A stretch of DNA of 64,000 nucleotides from Gonocerus acuteangulatus (Eukaryota > Arthropoda > Insecta > Hemiptera > Coreidae): NCBI GenBank assembly GCA_946811695.1, contig OX328132.1, positions 56,056,044 through 56,120,043 of the forward strand, given 5' to 3'. Each line of letters opens with the position of its first letter. The stretch's first letter is position 1. The notes beneath the pieces are model-generated. The model made no database searches and was not told where the DNA came from. It saw nothing but the letters and a program-made list of their open reading frames with translations. Below, in pieces: positions 46,006 to 57,312 of this stretch. A program made the translations under genes and the position numbers.

Positions 46006-47022
46006 ATTTTTGGAGAAGCAGTTCTTGGCTTATCACAGGGTTCAGTAAGTGAGCTACTTTCCAAGCCAAAACCTTGGCATATGTTAAGCATAAAAGGCAG
46101 GGAACCCTTCATTCGAATGCAGCTGTGGTTGTCAGATTCAAATAACATAGACAAATTGCAAGCATTAAAGTCAGAAAGAAGAGAATTGAATAAAAGGCGG
46201 AGAGGGTCAGGACAACAAGATAACAGTAGTGATACATCATCAAATGATACATCAGAATTTTATCATAGTGCAGGAAGTCCGCCTTCAGCTAAGAAACATC
46301 GAGTATTATTTTCTGAAGAACAAAAAGAAGCACTACGTATTGCATTTGCTTTGGACCCTTATCCTAGTTTAGCTACCATAGAATTCCTAGCAAATGAATT
46401 AAGCTTAGTGTCTCGAACAATTACTAATTGGTTTCATAATCACAGGATGCGCATGAAACAAAATTCTCAAGGTGAATCATTGACAAGAGAAGGACAAGGA
46501 TCAGGTTTTGACCCGGTGCAGTTTCGAATACTGTTAAGTCAACGCTTAGGTTTGCCATTGCCATTTCCAGCTCCATTCTTCCAGTCTAATAGTGATATTT
46601 CAAACATTATGTCCAGAAGTGCGCTTCCCCTACGAGAACAAGGATTAGACCTTTCTATAAAACATGAATCAGAAGGTGAAGATAATGAAAGTCATGTAGA
46701 CTCCGAAGACTCTTATACAGGAGTACCTGAAGCAAGGGTTCCAGAACCAAGGAGCTCCAGAAGAAAGCCTGCCGCACCCCAGTGGGTCAATCCTGACTGG
46801 CAACAAGAACCAGAAGTAATTATAAATGGTGTGTGTGTGATGCAGACTGAGGACTTCGATAGGGAAGGTAGGGAAGAGACAGTTAGAGTAGAGCCTACAG
46901 CAGTCCCTGAAGAGCAAAGCACTGTTTCAGAACCGACTTCTGAAATTCCTATTGAAGATTCAAAACCATCGATTTCTGTAAAACAGGAAGTTAAAGATGA
47001 AAAGTGGGATAACCAATACTAA
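46006..47022 (+). CDS. ct: cut last coding exon: CUT3, homeodomain, acidic tail
   Basis: Acceptor aaatgttttag; stop TAA at 47020-47022. Codons 1-50 finish CUT3 ([20 protein letters not shown], then [18 protein letters not shown]). A basic/serine linker follows. The homeodomain lies at about 46291-46470: KKHRVLFSEEQKEALRIAFA, then LDPYPSLATIEFLANEL, then the recognition helix TITNWFHNHRMRMKQ. WFHN places His at homeodomain position 50, the hallmark of the cut class. After it come GLDLSIKHE (a CtBP-like DLS core overlapping a SUMO-like IKHE at 46657-46668), an acidic Ser/Glu run, WVNPDW and EVIINGVCVMQTEDFD, and a terminal SISVKQEVKDEKWDNQY with SUMO-like VKQE (46978-46989). The motif roles are inferred. 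Confidence 0.97.
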   Translation: MFGEAVLGLSQGSVSELLSKPKPWHMLSIKGREPFIRMQLWLSDSNNIDKLQALKSERRELNKRRRGSGQQDNSSDTSSNDTSEFYHSAGSPPSAKKHRVLFSEEQKEALRIAFALDPYPSLATIEFLANELSLVSRTITNWFHNHRMRMKQNSQGESLTREGQGSGFDPVQFRILLSQRLGLPLPFPAPFFQSNSDISNIMSRSALPLREQGLDLSIKHESEGEDNESHVDSEDSYTGVPEARVPEPRSSRRKPAAPQWVNPDWQQEPEVIINGVCVMQTEDFDREGREETVRVEPTAVPEEQSTVSEPTSEIPIEDSKPSISVKQEVKDEKWDNQY

Positions 47023-48214
47023 ATTCAAACCTTTCTGTTTACACAAGTTATTCTATATTGTGACTTCTTTGTCTTCTGAAAAAAAAAGATTATTTCTGTT
47101 TTATTTCTTTAGAGTTCTTTTTTTATTATTTTTTTTTTTTTTTTGGTCTATCTTTGTTTTTGTATCTCAATCTATCTCCCATCCTCTTTTCTTCTCCCCT
47201 CGTTCTTTTCTATTTATTTATTTATTTGTTAAAGATTGTTCTATTGTTACTTTAATTTCAATTATATGGAAAGGCCTAATGTCTCAAAGTATCCTTAAAA
47301 AGGAAAATATATTGTGCAATATTGTTTTTCAATATGGCTTTTACATTTTGTACAAAGTTAAGCAAAGTAGAGAAAGAAGTCATGAATATATTTTTAAACG
47401 GGTACGTTTGTATTTAATATCATAAAGAAATTAAAAGACATTTATTTTGTAAAGTGTCTACGAAACTATAAAAAAATGAATAAAACACAAGAAAGGATAC
47501 TTTTGAAGCAAACTCCACGAATTATAATGTCGAATCTAACTGTGTTAGCCAGTGTCTTGATCTCAGTGGAATGTGAATAGTGAATGACTCTTAATGAGAA
47601 GAATATTAAGGTTTGTGGAATTTAAAGTCATTAATCTATTAATGCATAACGAAGTTTAGGAAGCCATTTCCTTCTGGTTTCCTATACATTTTTAGCTAAA
47701 GAACTATTGTAGTAACAAGTGCAATCAACGAATTCTTTAAATATATAGTTTAAAACATATGTAATCTGTAATTATTATATATATATATATATTAGTAGTC
47801 TTTCTTGTAAGACAAGGGGCATTTTGTTTTGTTTTTATTTTAATGTAAATATTGTATTGTAGAAAAAGTGTACCAGTTAGGTTGTCGGAAAACAACCAAG
47901 TTGTCGATTATAGTATGGTTGTGAAAATTTAAGTTGATGTTATTGAAGTAATCAAAGATGAAATAAGACTGGTTAAACTGTTATTATAACACAGATCAAA
48001 TAGTTTCATGAAAGTGATTATAGATATGGGTAATAATAGTTACTTTGTGAGTTATTTGTTTTTCTTAACATGAGTCTGTTTTTATTGTGATACAACTAAT
48101 TAATTAGTAATTTTTGTTTAATTGTAATTGAAATTTGTAAATTCATTAAAGAAATTTATAGACCTTATAATTTTATACCTAATATGTCCAAGTCAAGACA
48201 AACTTTCAAGTGTC

Positions 48215-48218
<4 letters not shown>

Positions 48219-48304
<86 letters not shown>

Positions 48305-48310
48305 TATATT
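48219..48310. repeat. (TA)n tract in putative 3' UTR
   Basis: About 90 bases of nearly pure TA with single C interruptions. A second, mixed TA/TG/GTAT block follows at 48462-48627. Both would lie in the cut 3' UTR if the distal poly(A) site is used. Confidence 0.9.
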
Positions 48311-48461
48311 TGAAAATCAACAACTAGCTTGAGCTCATTAAGAATGTTATTAAATTTTACAGATTGTAAAAATGTTATGTTTACCCCTATCACTTTCAAC
48401 ACTGTTTCTAAAGTATGTATGTATCTGTCTGAATGTTTTTCTACTAGAGCCATAAACATAT

Positions 48462-48470
48462 ATGTATATA

Positions 48471-48535
<65 letters not shown>

Positions 48536-48627
48536 TTATGTGTATTTATGTGTATGTATGTGATGTCTGTATGTGTGTGTGTATATATGTATGTATGTAT
48601 ATGTATATATATATATATATATATACA
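48462..48627. repeat. Compound (TA)/(TG)/(TGTA) microsatellite
   Basis: Runs of TATGTGTG, pure TA (48480-48524), TGTG and GTATGTAT units alternate for about 165 bases. All antisense and sense open frames here are simple YI/VC repeats without coding meaning. Confidence 0.9.
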
Positions 48628-49755
48628 CATATATAAAAACATTCACTCATGTATACATGCATACATGTAAATATACAACATTAAAGCTTAGAAAGGTATA
48701 TAAAATACAGTTCACTGGAATAAAATGTTTCCATTTTAACTTCAGGAAATATGTAAATTTTATATTAAAAAAATAAGTAATTTTAATATACATTAGAAAA
48801 TGCAAAATCATATCACACATATACCTCACAAATGTAACAATTGTTTGAATGTAGAAAATACAGTGATTATTAAAGAAGAAAATATATGGTTAACTACATC
48901 GTCATATTAAAAAAAAATTAGATAAAAAACATATAAAAAAATATCCTCATAAAAGCATTTTATGGGCATTATTCATTCCCAAGAGTTATTTAAAGCCATT
49001 AGATAAAGTAGATTTTATGCTGTTTTGTTAATTTTATATTTCCTACAATATTTTTATATAATAATTATAAAAGCATTGTTTTTAATAGTGAATGGTCAAC
49101 TGTCATGTTAAATTAATTCAGGTGATAATATCATATTAGTAATAAATTACCAAAACAGCAATTACAAGTTATTTCATTAACTTTTAAACATTTTATTTTC
49201 ATTTTTTTCTGACATAATGTACATAATTACGTGTATGTGTGCATTCAAATACAATTACTTAATTCTTTTGTACAGTGAGTAATTTATAATGAAAAGTTGT
49301 ATTTATAATAACAAAGGAGATATTAAAAGTATAAATATAAATATATATATATATATAGAATAATAAAGGTATATTTTGTATAGCAGGTGCCACACTTACA
49401 CAGCAATTAATGTACATGTGCTTCTTTCAGTCTGACTCATTTATAATAATTAGTAATATTAAATTAAATACTTCAGGAGATTACTTATAACTTCTAGTCT
49501 TCCCATATATATTAGTACTCAGAAAAAAGTACTTTGGGCAAACTTATATTATTCTTTTAAATCTTTGTCTTCTCTTGTTATACACATATATATATATATT
49601 ATATATAAATATATTGGTAGATTATGGTTTCTTAATTCTGTAAAATAGCAGGCCTATATTGATCTTCCAATAATTTTAATAAATATAAATTTTAAATGTT
49701 TTGTAATTTATTATAATAAAATGTTGTCAATAAAGTGTTATTCTTTTTTAAATGT

Positions 49756-51300
49756 TAAACATATAATTTATAAATACTAGTTCAAGAATGTTATGTTTAT
49801 TTGTCGAAGTAAAAGGATTAGGTTTCATTTATTTTTTTATGAAAGTATAGATGAAAAGCAAAATGGGCTTAATAGCCAAAGTTAGTTTTTAGAAAATTTA
49901 ATCATCTGGACTTTTGGCCTGCTCTAAAATGATATGTGTCTGCTTATCATGAATAATATAAAAAGAGGATTTTCGAACACCAGTGAATTTTTTAAATGAC
50001 TTTGCAAAGTACATTAAAAAGTAAAACAAATAAGTATAATAAATAATTATATAAATTTAAAAAAGGTGTATTCCAGCAAGACAATTAAGCAGCCCAAAGG
50101 CCAAGATAATTAATATTGTCCTTAAATATAAATATTTTTAATTCCTGAGGCATTTTTGATATGTGAGGAATGTGTATGAACAAATAAGAACAGGAAATCC
50201 AGTGTCCTTCAGTTCAGCTACATGTATACTTCTATTATTTTTTTTAATTTTAAATATTATGAATTCCTATGGTTTTGCCATTTTTTTATTTAAATCTCCA
50301 AAGCTATTTATTATTGTAATTATATTGTTTATTATTAATTTGTCTATATGTTAAGCATTTTTATTATTATTAATATAGTTATACACATAGTTATTATTGC
50401 AAGAGCATTCACAAATATATTTATATATAAATATATTTAAAATTAACTAATTGTTCATCACTTAACACTATTCTTTGTATTCTATTGCTATGATGATAAA
50501 AATTGTTGTACAGATTAAGTTTTAGTCATCATTCATCCATGTAGATGTACATATATTTCCAAAGAAAATTTCAGTAGTTTCTAATAATTATTGATATAAA
50601 TATATATATATATTAAAATATTCATTATAATTTGTCCTTATTATCTTTATTACAGCAATGTTTATTGTTCTGATTATTATTAAAATTATTATAATATTGA
50701 TTACATTGCTTATAAAAGCTACCACTTTATTTGGAAAAAACAGTTTTTATTACCATCACCATTGTTATCATTTCTGGTTCTCTTTTCAGATATCTTTTAT
50801 ATGTTATCTCAATTTTGTCTTGCCAATACCAATAAAAATATTTAATGAATGTCTATTTCCGTGATATTTAAAGTGTCAGTTAATAAAATATTTAAATATA
50901 TATACAAGGAAAGAGTATTGTATCTTAAAGCATTCCCACAACTCCCTTCTATATTAGAAATAAAACTAGCAAAGAATTAATTTGGTTAAAGCTTAGATAT
51001 TCATTAAAAAACATAAATGAAAATAACAAAAAAAGTTACTATAGCATAATTATTATTTATTCAACAATTGTTTTTGATCTTGAAACCTTGGGAGACTTGC
51101 TCTTCTTTTAGACTACCAGCCTAGCTTTTTAATTTTCCAATGATAGGGCAAACAGCACAAAAATAATCAAATCAACTTGACTGGTGGCAAAAATATTTCA
51201 ATCACAAGTTATTAAATATTTTCTGTTTAAATGGGTTCACAAAAATTTAAAATTGCTTGTTCTAGTTCAATTTTATTTTATTCTGATTATTTCATATAAG
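49756..51300. other. AT-rich, repeat-poor region downstream of cut
   Basis: About 1.5 kb with long T and A runs, stop codons in all frames and no recognisable transposon end or tRNA-like box. I see no gene in it. It may be 3' flank of cut or further alternative 3' UTR. Confidence 0.5.
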
Positions 51301-51344
51301 TTTGATTTTTAAATTTATTTAAATTTTAACATCCAATATTATTA

Positions 51345-51523
51345 ACTAAGAATGTTGGGACGGGTTACCTATAGGTTACCATCCTTTTCTCGCCAGGATA
51401 TGGCTGAGCTTTTTCTTTTCTTTAGAGTAAAGCCACCACCCCATTATGGGAATCAAACCCACGACCTTTGGCACAGAGTGTTAAGTTCTCACGCCTTAAC
51501 ACTCACGGCCAAGGGGCCTCCCA
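51345..51523 (-). repeat. tRNA-derived SINE S3
   Basis: Minus-strand head GGCCGTGAGTGTTAAGGCGT, then GTGCCAAAGGTCGTGGGTTT and GATTCCCATAATGGGG; body AGCTCAGCCATATCCTGGCG and GGTAACCTATAGGTAACCCG. Close to the copy at 20540-20722. Confidence 0.78.
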
Positions 51524-51828
51524 TTTTTAAATTTAACTAAACAGTTAAAAAATCTGAGATCATGAATTATAGACTATAGTATGATAAATTTCAGTTGAAA
51601 TAGCCAATTTGTTCCACTTAAAGAGGAAAGGTCATTTGATATTAAGTTATTTGTTGAGACTATGTAAATTCCAAAAATCTGCATTTAGCTATTTACTTTT
51701 TATTTCATTCTCAAGTAAAATAAATAAATACATTATCAATTTTTTTTAGTTGCTTAAAGATAGTAATCTAAGTTAAAACAAAACTCCGCAACTTTATAAA
51801 AATCATGCTTTAAATATGACACTGCCAA

Positions 51829-52200
51829 GATGGGCGAGTGCAACAAAGGGGTCGAGGCGGTAGCTGGAGAAGTGTATAAGGGCAGATCACAATTCCCAAG
51901 AGGTGTGTAGGCTTTGAAGGTAAGGCTTCAGTAGAAGCAAAGCAACAAATTAATGAGGGCTCGGAATCCGAGCCTTAAGAAGGAATCCGTCATCAGTCGA
52001 GGTGGGAGCTGAGAGCTGGGGTGAGGGAATTACTACTTTTACTGATTCCTTTAACTCCTAATAAAGCAAAGGCCATCTACAAATGTATTCCAATATGCTC
52101 CTTAAGCTGCCCATCTTCTTGCTTCTTCCCATGCGTAGCCGACTTGGCACAAATCTGTTTCTGTTGAGCTGCACCAAGTTTCTTTAGGTCGTCCTTTTTT
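51829..52200 (-). mobile_element. 3' end of an RTE-like LINE
   Basis: On the minus strand from about 52197 to the stop at 52051 the frame reads KGRPKETWCSSTETDLCQVG, YAWEEARRWAA, a stop, and GAYWNTFVDGLCFIRS. The pattern GRPK-TW, ..G..W.EA....D...W..FVDGLC..R is the well-known C-terminal end of RTE-type non-LTR retrotransposon proteins. The bases below 52050 are then probably its 3' UTR. A broken, 5'-truncated copy. Confidence 0.65.
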
Positions 52201-52348
52201 ATTAATACGTGAGGGTACCACAGTTGAAGGGGTTTAGATATGTATTACTTGTATCGTTACTTTTAATTAAAAAAATAGTTTCCAATTAATTAAACTTATT
52301 ACTTACCAGAGGCAAGAAAGCGAAGAGTAACCTCTAAGCGGTCACTAG

Positions 52349-52351
<3 letters not shown>

Positions 52352-52406
<55 letters not shown>

Positions 52407-52700
52407 TGAGTGTGTGTGTGTTTTGTTAGGTTGCTCTCTCACAGCCTCAGAAATGGTCTAATTTTGATGTCTAATTTGAAAGGTCAAGATCGTCCATTTT
52501 TGAAACCATTTTAAGGTGATATCTGCTTCCAAGAAAATTAGAAAAGTAGTTGTTGAATAATGTTTTTGGTTACGGCACTTAGGATCATGGGATTCTGTCG
52601 CAAGTTTTCTCGCCCGCGTAAACGTACCTTTAAGAAGTAGGATAATTGAATCTTGCAAAACAATAACACATAACCAGTGCCGTTCTGCCACTGCTGCTTT
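52352..52700 (+). mobile_element. Family A fragment with (TA)n
   Basis: (TA)n at 52352-52404, then AGAAATGGTCTAATTTTGATG, AATTTGAAAGGTCAAGATCG, AAACCATTTTAAGGTGATAT and CTTAGGATCATGGGATTC are family A internal blocks with an internal deletion. Neither terminus is present. Confidence 0.65.
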
Positions 52701-53624
52701 TGGGGAAAGATGCCGAACCTTTCTTAATGCTCAAGGAAATCACTTTGAACAATATTTAATATGAATTTAATGTTTAAAAATTCATTCAAAGGCATTTTTT
52801 AAAGTTTACAATTTTGTAATAAATTCATATAGTTAGTTCTACCACGGAATTAGGAACTAACTATAAAATAAGGTTTTTGTATATGGATATAATCATAAAT
52901 AAAGGAACTCTAGAAACAGAATGGACACCAAAAAAAAAGTACAGTAATACAATTTTAAACTAATATTCAAGCCATGCGGAACGTATGAAAAAGGACATAC
53001 TTAATCATTTTATCCAAGAAGCTATAAAAATAAAAACTTTAAAAATATTAAACAAAATAAAAACTGTTTATCTAAAGTTTCTGGATAATGTTTACCCTAA
53101 AGAACAAAAATGATAGTCATATAATGAGGAACAAATATGATAAGTAATATGAATGATAAGGAATTGGAAAGAATAGAAAATAATATAAAGGTAAATAAAT
53201 ACATTAAATGTACATAAATAAGAGGTTTGAGTAAGCTAATTGAAAGATCTTTAAAAAAATTTGATATGGATGAATTTAAAATAGCACATAATAATTGTAT
53301 TTGTTTTTCTTCCAGTTTTATGAAAATGGCCCTTAAGCCGAATCTTTAAAACGTAAAAAATAATAAATAATAAATGAAAAGGTTGGAAGTGGAGATCATT
53401 CAAAGTAAAAATGTGTTAAATACCTATTATGTTCCAATGATGTCTCTTCATAGTAAAATAAAAAAAGTAGCTCTGCCAAAATTGTATCCAACATTTTTCA
53501 TTTATAGGTATAGTATCTAAATTATAACCAAAGAAATATTAGTAAGATTTATGTTCATAAAATAAACCTACATAAATAAAATAAATGAACTTCTTAAAAT
53601 AAATGTATTGGTAAAAGTACTTAC

Positions 53625-53935
53625 TGGGCTGATTCATGCTCCTTCCTATCTCTTCTCAAATATTGTCCCTGTGTTGTTGGTTACTGTATTGAGGGTTTCT
53701 CAAACTATATAACTCCTCGTACTCCTCTACGATCACAATTAATTGAGCTGCATCCATCTCAAGTAAGAAAGGATTTAGCATGTAGTAACAGCAGTGGTCA
53801 GCAACCGACTGAAGATAACAATCAGATCCGTCCGGAGAAGAAGGAGGGGGTGAGCATATTTCCGCAATTCCTGAGACAGCCTGTTCCGGACTGAGGGAAG
53901 CTTGAAACAGGCTGCCAGGAGTCTTATGTAGACTC
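53625..53935 (-). pseudogene. MADF-domain exon with a nonsense codon
   Basis: On the minus strand a frame open from about 53935 contains ATG at 53781 and reads MLNPFLLEMDAAQLIVIVEE, YEELYSLRNPQYSNQQHRDN, I, a TGA at 53658-53656, EEIGRSMNQP, and then an exact GTAAGT donor (53624-53619). 'LI.(V)(V)(E)EY..LY.LR...Y.N...RDN.WEEI' is the start of a MADF (Adf-1/SANT-like) DNA-binding domain, and the TGA replaces the conserved Trp codon TGG by one base. MADF genes are greatly expanded in arthropods, partly through PIF/Harbinger transposons. It could be a recent pseudogene, a sequencing error or a transposon-borne copy. No second exon was found. Confidence 0.6.
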
Positions 53936-54792
53936 AGCTATGGATGATGGAACCATACTTCAAAGTTCTTATGTCACTCTGATTTAATGGCATTCTACAT
54001 TGAAGTTCCTTGTCAGGTAAGGAATCCAATTTTGAAGTGCAGGAACCCTATATAAGACAGCAGGTATTGGAATCCTAAAGCAGGATGCAGACTGTATCCC
54101 CAGAACAGAGTTCAAACACTCCAAAATAAAATGCCTCGAAAATGTGGCACTGTAAAATAGACTTAGCTCAGTCTGATTTAGGATATTTCACCCCATAATG
54201 GGCTGACGGAACCCTACTTGGGCAAAAGTAAGATTTCATTTTTTTCTCCGTGCAACTTTATTTAAGATATTATATTAATAAGACTTGTGCCCCTATCTAT
54301 TGATTGAGATCATGAGAATCGGTAGAGAGAGATCAGAGCACAGGTCAGGACGTATAGAAAGTCATGGGCTTTCATAGGTAAACATCTAGGTATGAAATCT
54401 TACGAAAGAAATTTTCGATTTCCAAGGATATGGAACTGAAGGGCGCATCAATTTTTAAAGCATTGTCTGAAATGTTAATTAAACAAATTTGTCAATATAC
54501 TTTTCAGTTTTCTCGGTGTGAAGGAAAGAACATACAAGACACCACAGATTTAGGGGTGTTCGGGGTAGTCTAGTCCTCTGTGTTTATTCAGTGGAGAATG
54601 GAAGGCATTCAAACAGTCTATGCATACGAGTACCTGTATATTGGACATTTTCAACTATTTGGCCCTGGGTTCAGATCAGGGAGTGCCGGTTATTAATACC
54701 CGTTTAAGTGGAAATCAGTTTTGAACCAAGTATTTTCCGCACCAAATTGTTAGTATTGAGCTAAGCCGCTTCACATATGTTTTTCAAAGTAT

Positions 54793-55887
54793 TAGCGCGG
54801 TTCCTCCCTCCCTTCATAGGGAGGAACCTCGCTTATAAGGTTGATCTCATGAAACAATCCGGAAGTGCCGACTAGAAAATTTTGCGTTTCAGAACCCCTA
54901 GAGACCGAAAATAACGGTGGTTCAAATTTATATATATATATCCCCTAATGGTCCGATTTTGATGAAATTTGGTACAAAAATCTTTCGTCTAATTTGAAAG
55001 GTCAAGTTCGTTAACCCCAGCAGAATCCGCCCACCGGAACATGGTTTTCGGAGCGAATTTCGCGCGAAAAAATCGTTCCGCTTACTTCATATGCTTGCAA
55101 GTACTCGTTTATAGACTTCTTGGCCAAGGAAAACGAATGAAACCATTTTCAAGGCGATATCTTTAACCGTTTTCGAGAAAATTGGAAAAATAGTTGTTGA
55201 ATTGTTTTTGGTTTGGATTCTTAGAATCATGGGATTCAGTTGAAACATTTTCTGCATGTTCAAAATTCATCAAAACTAATATGTTGAAAGTTTGGTTACG
55301 TTTGGAGCTAAGGAAGGGCTAGAATAAAATATTTTATCAACAGTCATGAAAAGTTTTGGTAACTTTGTAAATTTTCCTTAATATCTCTAAAACGGGTGAG
55401 AATCTTGGAAAACGGAAGTTTACTATTCGAAAGCTTACTAAATTCTCTACAAAAAATATTCTAAAGAAATTTTTGATTAGGCATTGTCAATCGGACAAAT
55501 AAGTGCTTAAAACTTCAAATGTGTTTGTTTTGTTCTTTTGACCGGGTTTTCTTAGTTGTTTAGCCCACATTTTAATGGGTTGTTGTTTTTTTTTAATTGC
55601 ATTTATTTATAGAATTAGTATTACTGTAGAAGAAATCAAGAAAATTAGAAACATTTTGATATTTGCTTTGATAATTGAAATAACTATTTGTAGTAATGGG
55701 ATTGGCCAACCAGTGATGGGTGAATTCCAGGTATAAGGGTACGCTGCCCCTTGGTAATGGGCCCTTTGTTTACGGGGGAAAGGTTGAACCAAAATAATAA
55801 CGGTTTCTATTTCAATCGTCCCAAATGACACTAGGGATAAAAACTGAACCGCGCTAAGATGACGCAGTTCCTGCGAGTCGGACTTTT
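54793..55887 (+). mobile_element. Family A Helentron-like element, copy A4
   Basis: TTAGCGCGGTTCCTCCC hairpin, GACCGAAAATAACGGTGGTT, only a short TA tract (54930-54940) that runs directly into CCCCTAATGGTCCGATTTTG, GGTCAAGTTCGTTAACC, one 350-bp unit, and the 3' end GAACCGCGCTAAGATGACGC, CAGTTCCTGCGAGTCGGAC, TTTT. The collapsed (TA)n shows the tract is variable in length within an otherwise constant frame. Confidence 0.82.
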
Positions 55888-55919
55888 CTTTTTTAAATTC
55901 TAAATCGAATGAAACCAGC

Positions 55920-57180
55920 GACAATTCGATGGCATCAGTCGTTCTAAAGATATTGACTTTGTGCCACTATTTGGCCATTTGGCCCCAGTATGTGGTATCC
56001 CCACTCTCGCTAACGTCACTTAGATATTAGAGAAGAACATTCTCGAATATCTTGGACATGTGAGACAGATTAGACTGTAGTTTTTGGGCTTGGGGTTGGA
56101 CTTGGGCGGTGTTGAACAGAGGGAAGACCATGCCTAGTATACCGCTGTTGAGTCCTGTAGGAAAGGCTTGAGTTCAAGACAGGAATAGGAAAGAAGCTCA
56201 TTATGGGATAAGAGACATTACGTGGTAGCTGGCGCAAGAGGGTGTACTGTACCTTCTCCAGGTCAGAGGAGTTAATTTACTTGGTCAGTCTGAGGATAGC
56301 TAACAGCTGCCTCAAGCAGATGAACATGAAGTTCCGTTATGCACCATCTGAGAAATCAATGCGGTGCGGGCCACAGTGCCCCTTTATTGAAAGTCGTAAT
56401 GATCTCAGCTTCAACTGCGCCATCGAAGACAGCACCCTCGATGACGCAGCTGAATGGTGTCTCAAAGTCAAACAGATCCTCACTATCTTGCACAACTTCT
56501 ATATTGTCCCTGAGTGCGCACCAGAGTGTTCTTTCAGATTTTTCAATAGAGCCATTAAGAAGCGAGGGAGTAAATGATCGATCTAGAGAGTTTCGGGTGC
56601 GATGTCAGGCATTGATCAGAATATGTTAGGACTGCATAAGTACGAGAACGTGCTCGGGTTTAGTTTGGGGAAATCTTGAACTTCCAAGAAGTTTTTATTA
56701 TTATGTCTATTAGTATCTTCTTTGGCAAGATAGACTAGGATTTATTCCTTTCAGCCATATGGAATCGGTAGTTCAATGATCGTTATTTGATAAATACGGG
56801 CAGCAAGAGTAGTCCCCCGGGGCAATGTCGTCTCAAATGGAAACATAACTATACGGGGTATTCTAAGGAATTATTTAAGTCTAACAAGAACAACTTATGT
56901 GGGTTTGAAGAAAATCTAACATCGCCCCCGCAAACGCACACTTAGAGGGGGCATAGCACGCACAAGTCCAACAGTTCTCATGTGTAGCACCACCATTGAC
57001 GCATCAAGGAGATTACCAACAGTATCTTTTTGTGTGCTCTTTTGATTTTTTAAAATTCATTTCAGCAATTATCTCGGTTTTAACCAGTTTATAATAAAAG
57101 TAAGTATTTTAATTTTTCAAAAGTAAAATTTGTTTAGCAAATTTAGTTATCCACAAAAATAGCAAAAAGCTTGAAAACTA
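55920..57180. other. Unrecognised, GC-richer region with open frames on both strands
   Basis: The stretch 56240-56630 has open frames of 111 and 96 codons on the plus strand and about 70 codons on the minus strand (..LRDNIEVVQDSEDLFDFE..). I do not recognise any of them. Base composition is clearly less AT-rich than the neighbourhood. It could be an old retrocopy or an exon of an unrelated gene. Confidence 0.3.
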
Positions 57181-57189
57181 AATTTTAAC

Positions 57190-57290
57190 TATTTGTTTCC
57201 CCCTAGCTTTCCAAATGACACTGGGGATAAGAATGTTATGGAAACATCCTAAGTTGACGTAATTTTTACGAGTCCGAATTTTTCCGTAAT
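57190..57290 (+). mobile_element. Decayed family A 3' end
   Basis: CCAAATGACACTGGGGATAA, GAATGTTATGGAAACATCC, TAAGTTGACGTAATTTTTAC, GAGTCCGAATTTTT follow the order of the family A 3' end with many changes. Confidence 0.6.
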
Positions 57291-57312
57291 CAGACTAAGC
57301 TGTTCTTTTCTT

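Larger units (their letters stand above)
3943..47022 (+). other. ct: cut (CUX) homeobox gene, 3' two thirds, 13 exons
   Basis: This entry spans the whole visible gene. The thirteen exons sum to 3639 bases, that is 1212 codons plus a TAA stop, with every exon junction keeping frame and every intron bounded by GT and AG. Order of domains: coiled coil (residues about 1-112), serine/glutamate-rich linker, CUT1 (about 318-398), linker, CUT2 (about 674-750), proline/glutamine-rich linker, CUT3 (about 852-925), homeodomain (about 970-1029), acidic C-terminal tail. Known role of the family: a nuclear DNA-binding factor, mostly a repressor, that sets external sensory organ and other cell identities in insects. 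The N-terminal coiled-coil exons and the promoter must lie left of the window. The 31.7 kb intron after the first visible exon dominates its length. Identity is very sure; exact splice choices are inferred from sequence only. Confidence 0.95.
47023..49755 (+). other. ct: probable 3' UTR of cut, with candidate poly(A) signals
   Basis: After the stop codon the sequence stays AT-rich, sense-oriented T-rich and free of recognised transposons apart from (TA)n and (TG)n tracts. A first AATAAA is at 47479-47484. A second pair, AATAAA at 49715 and 49729, is followed by GTGTTATTCTTTTTT, a plausible downstream GU/U-rich element, so the distal cleavage site is probably near 49750. Insect cut transcripts are known to have long 3' UTRs. 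The end is inferred; transcript data would settle it. No open reading frame of interest lies here. Confidence 0.5.

Noticed and set aside
46669..46922. Minus-strand frames over the last cut exon.
   Set aside because: Shadows of the coding strand.
48214..48670. Open frames of 113 and 142 codons in the TA/TG microsatellites.
   Set aside because: Translations are YI/VC repeats created by the dinucleotides. The same holds for open frames at 1298, 11874, 14545, 24529, 30586 and 40727.
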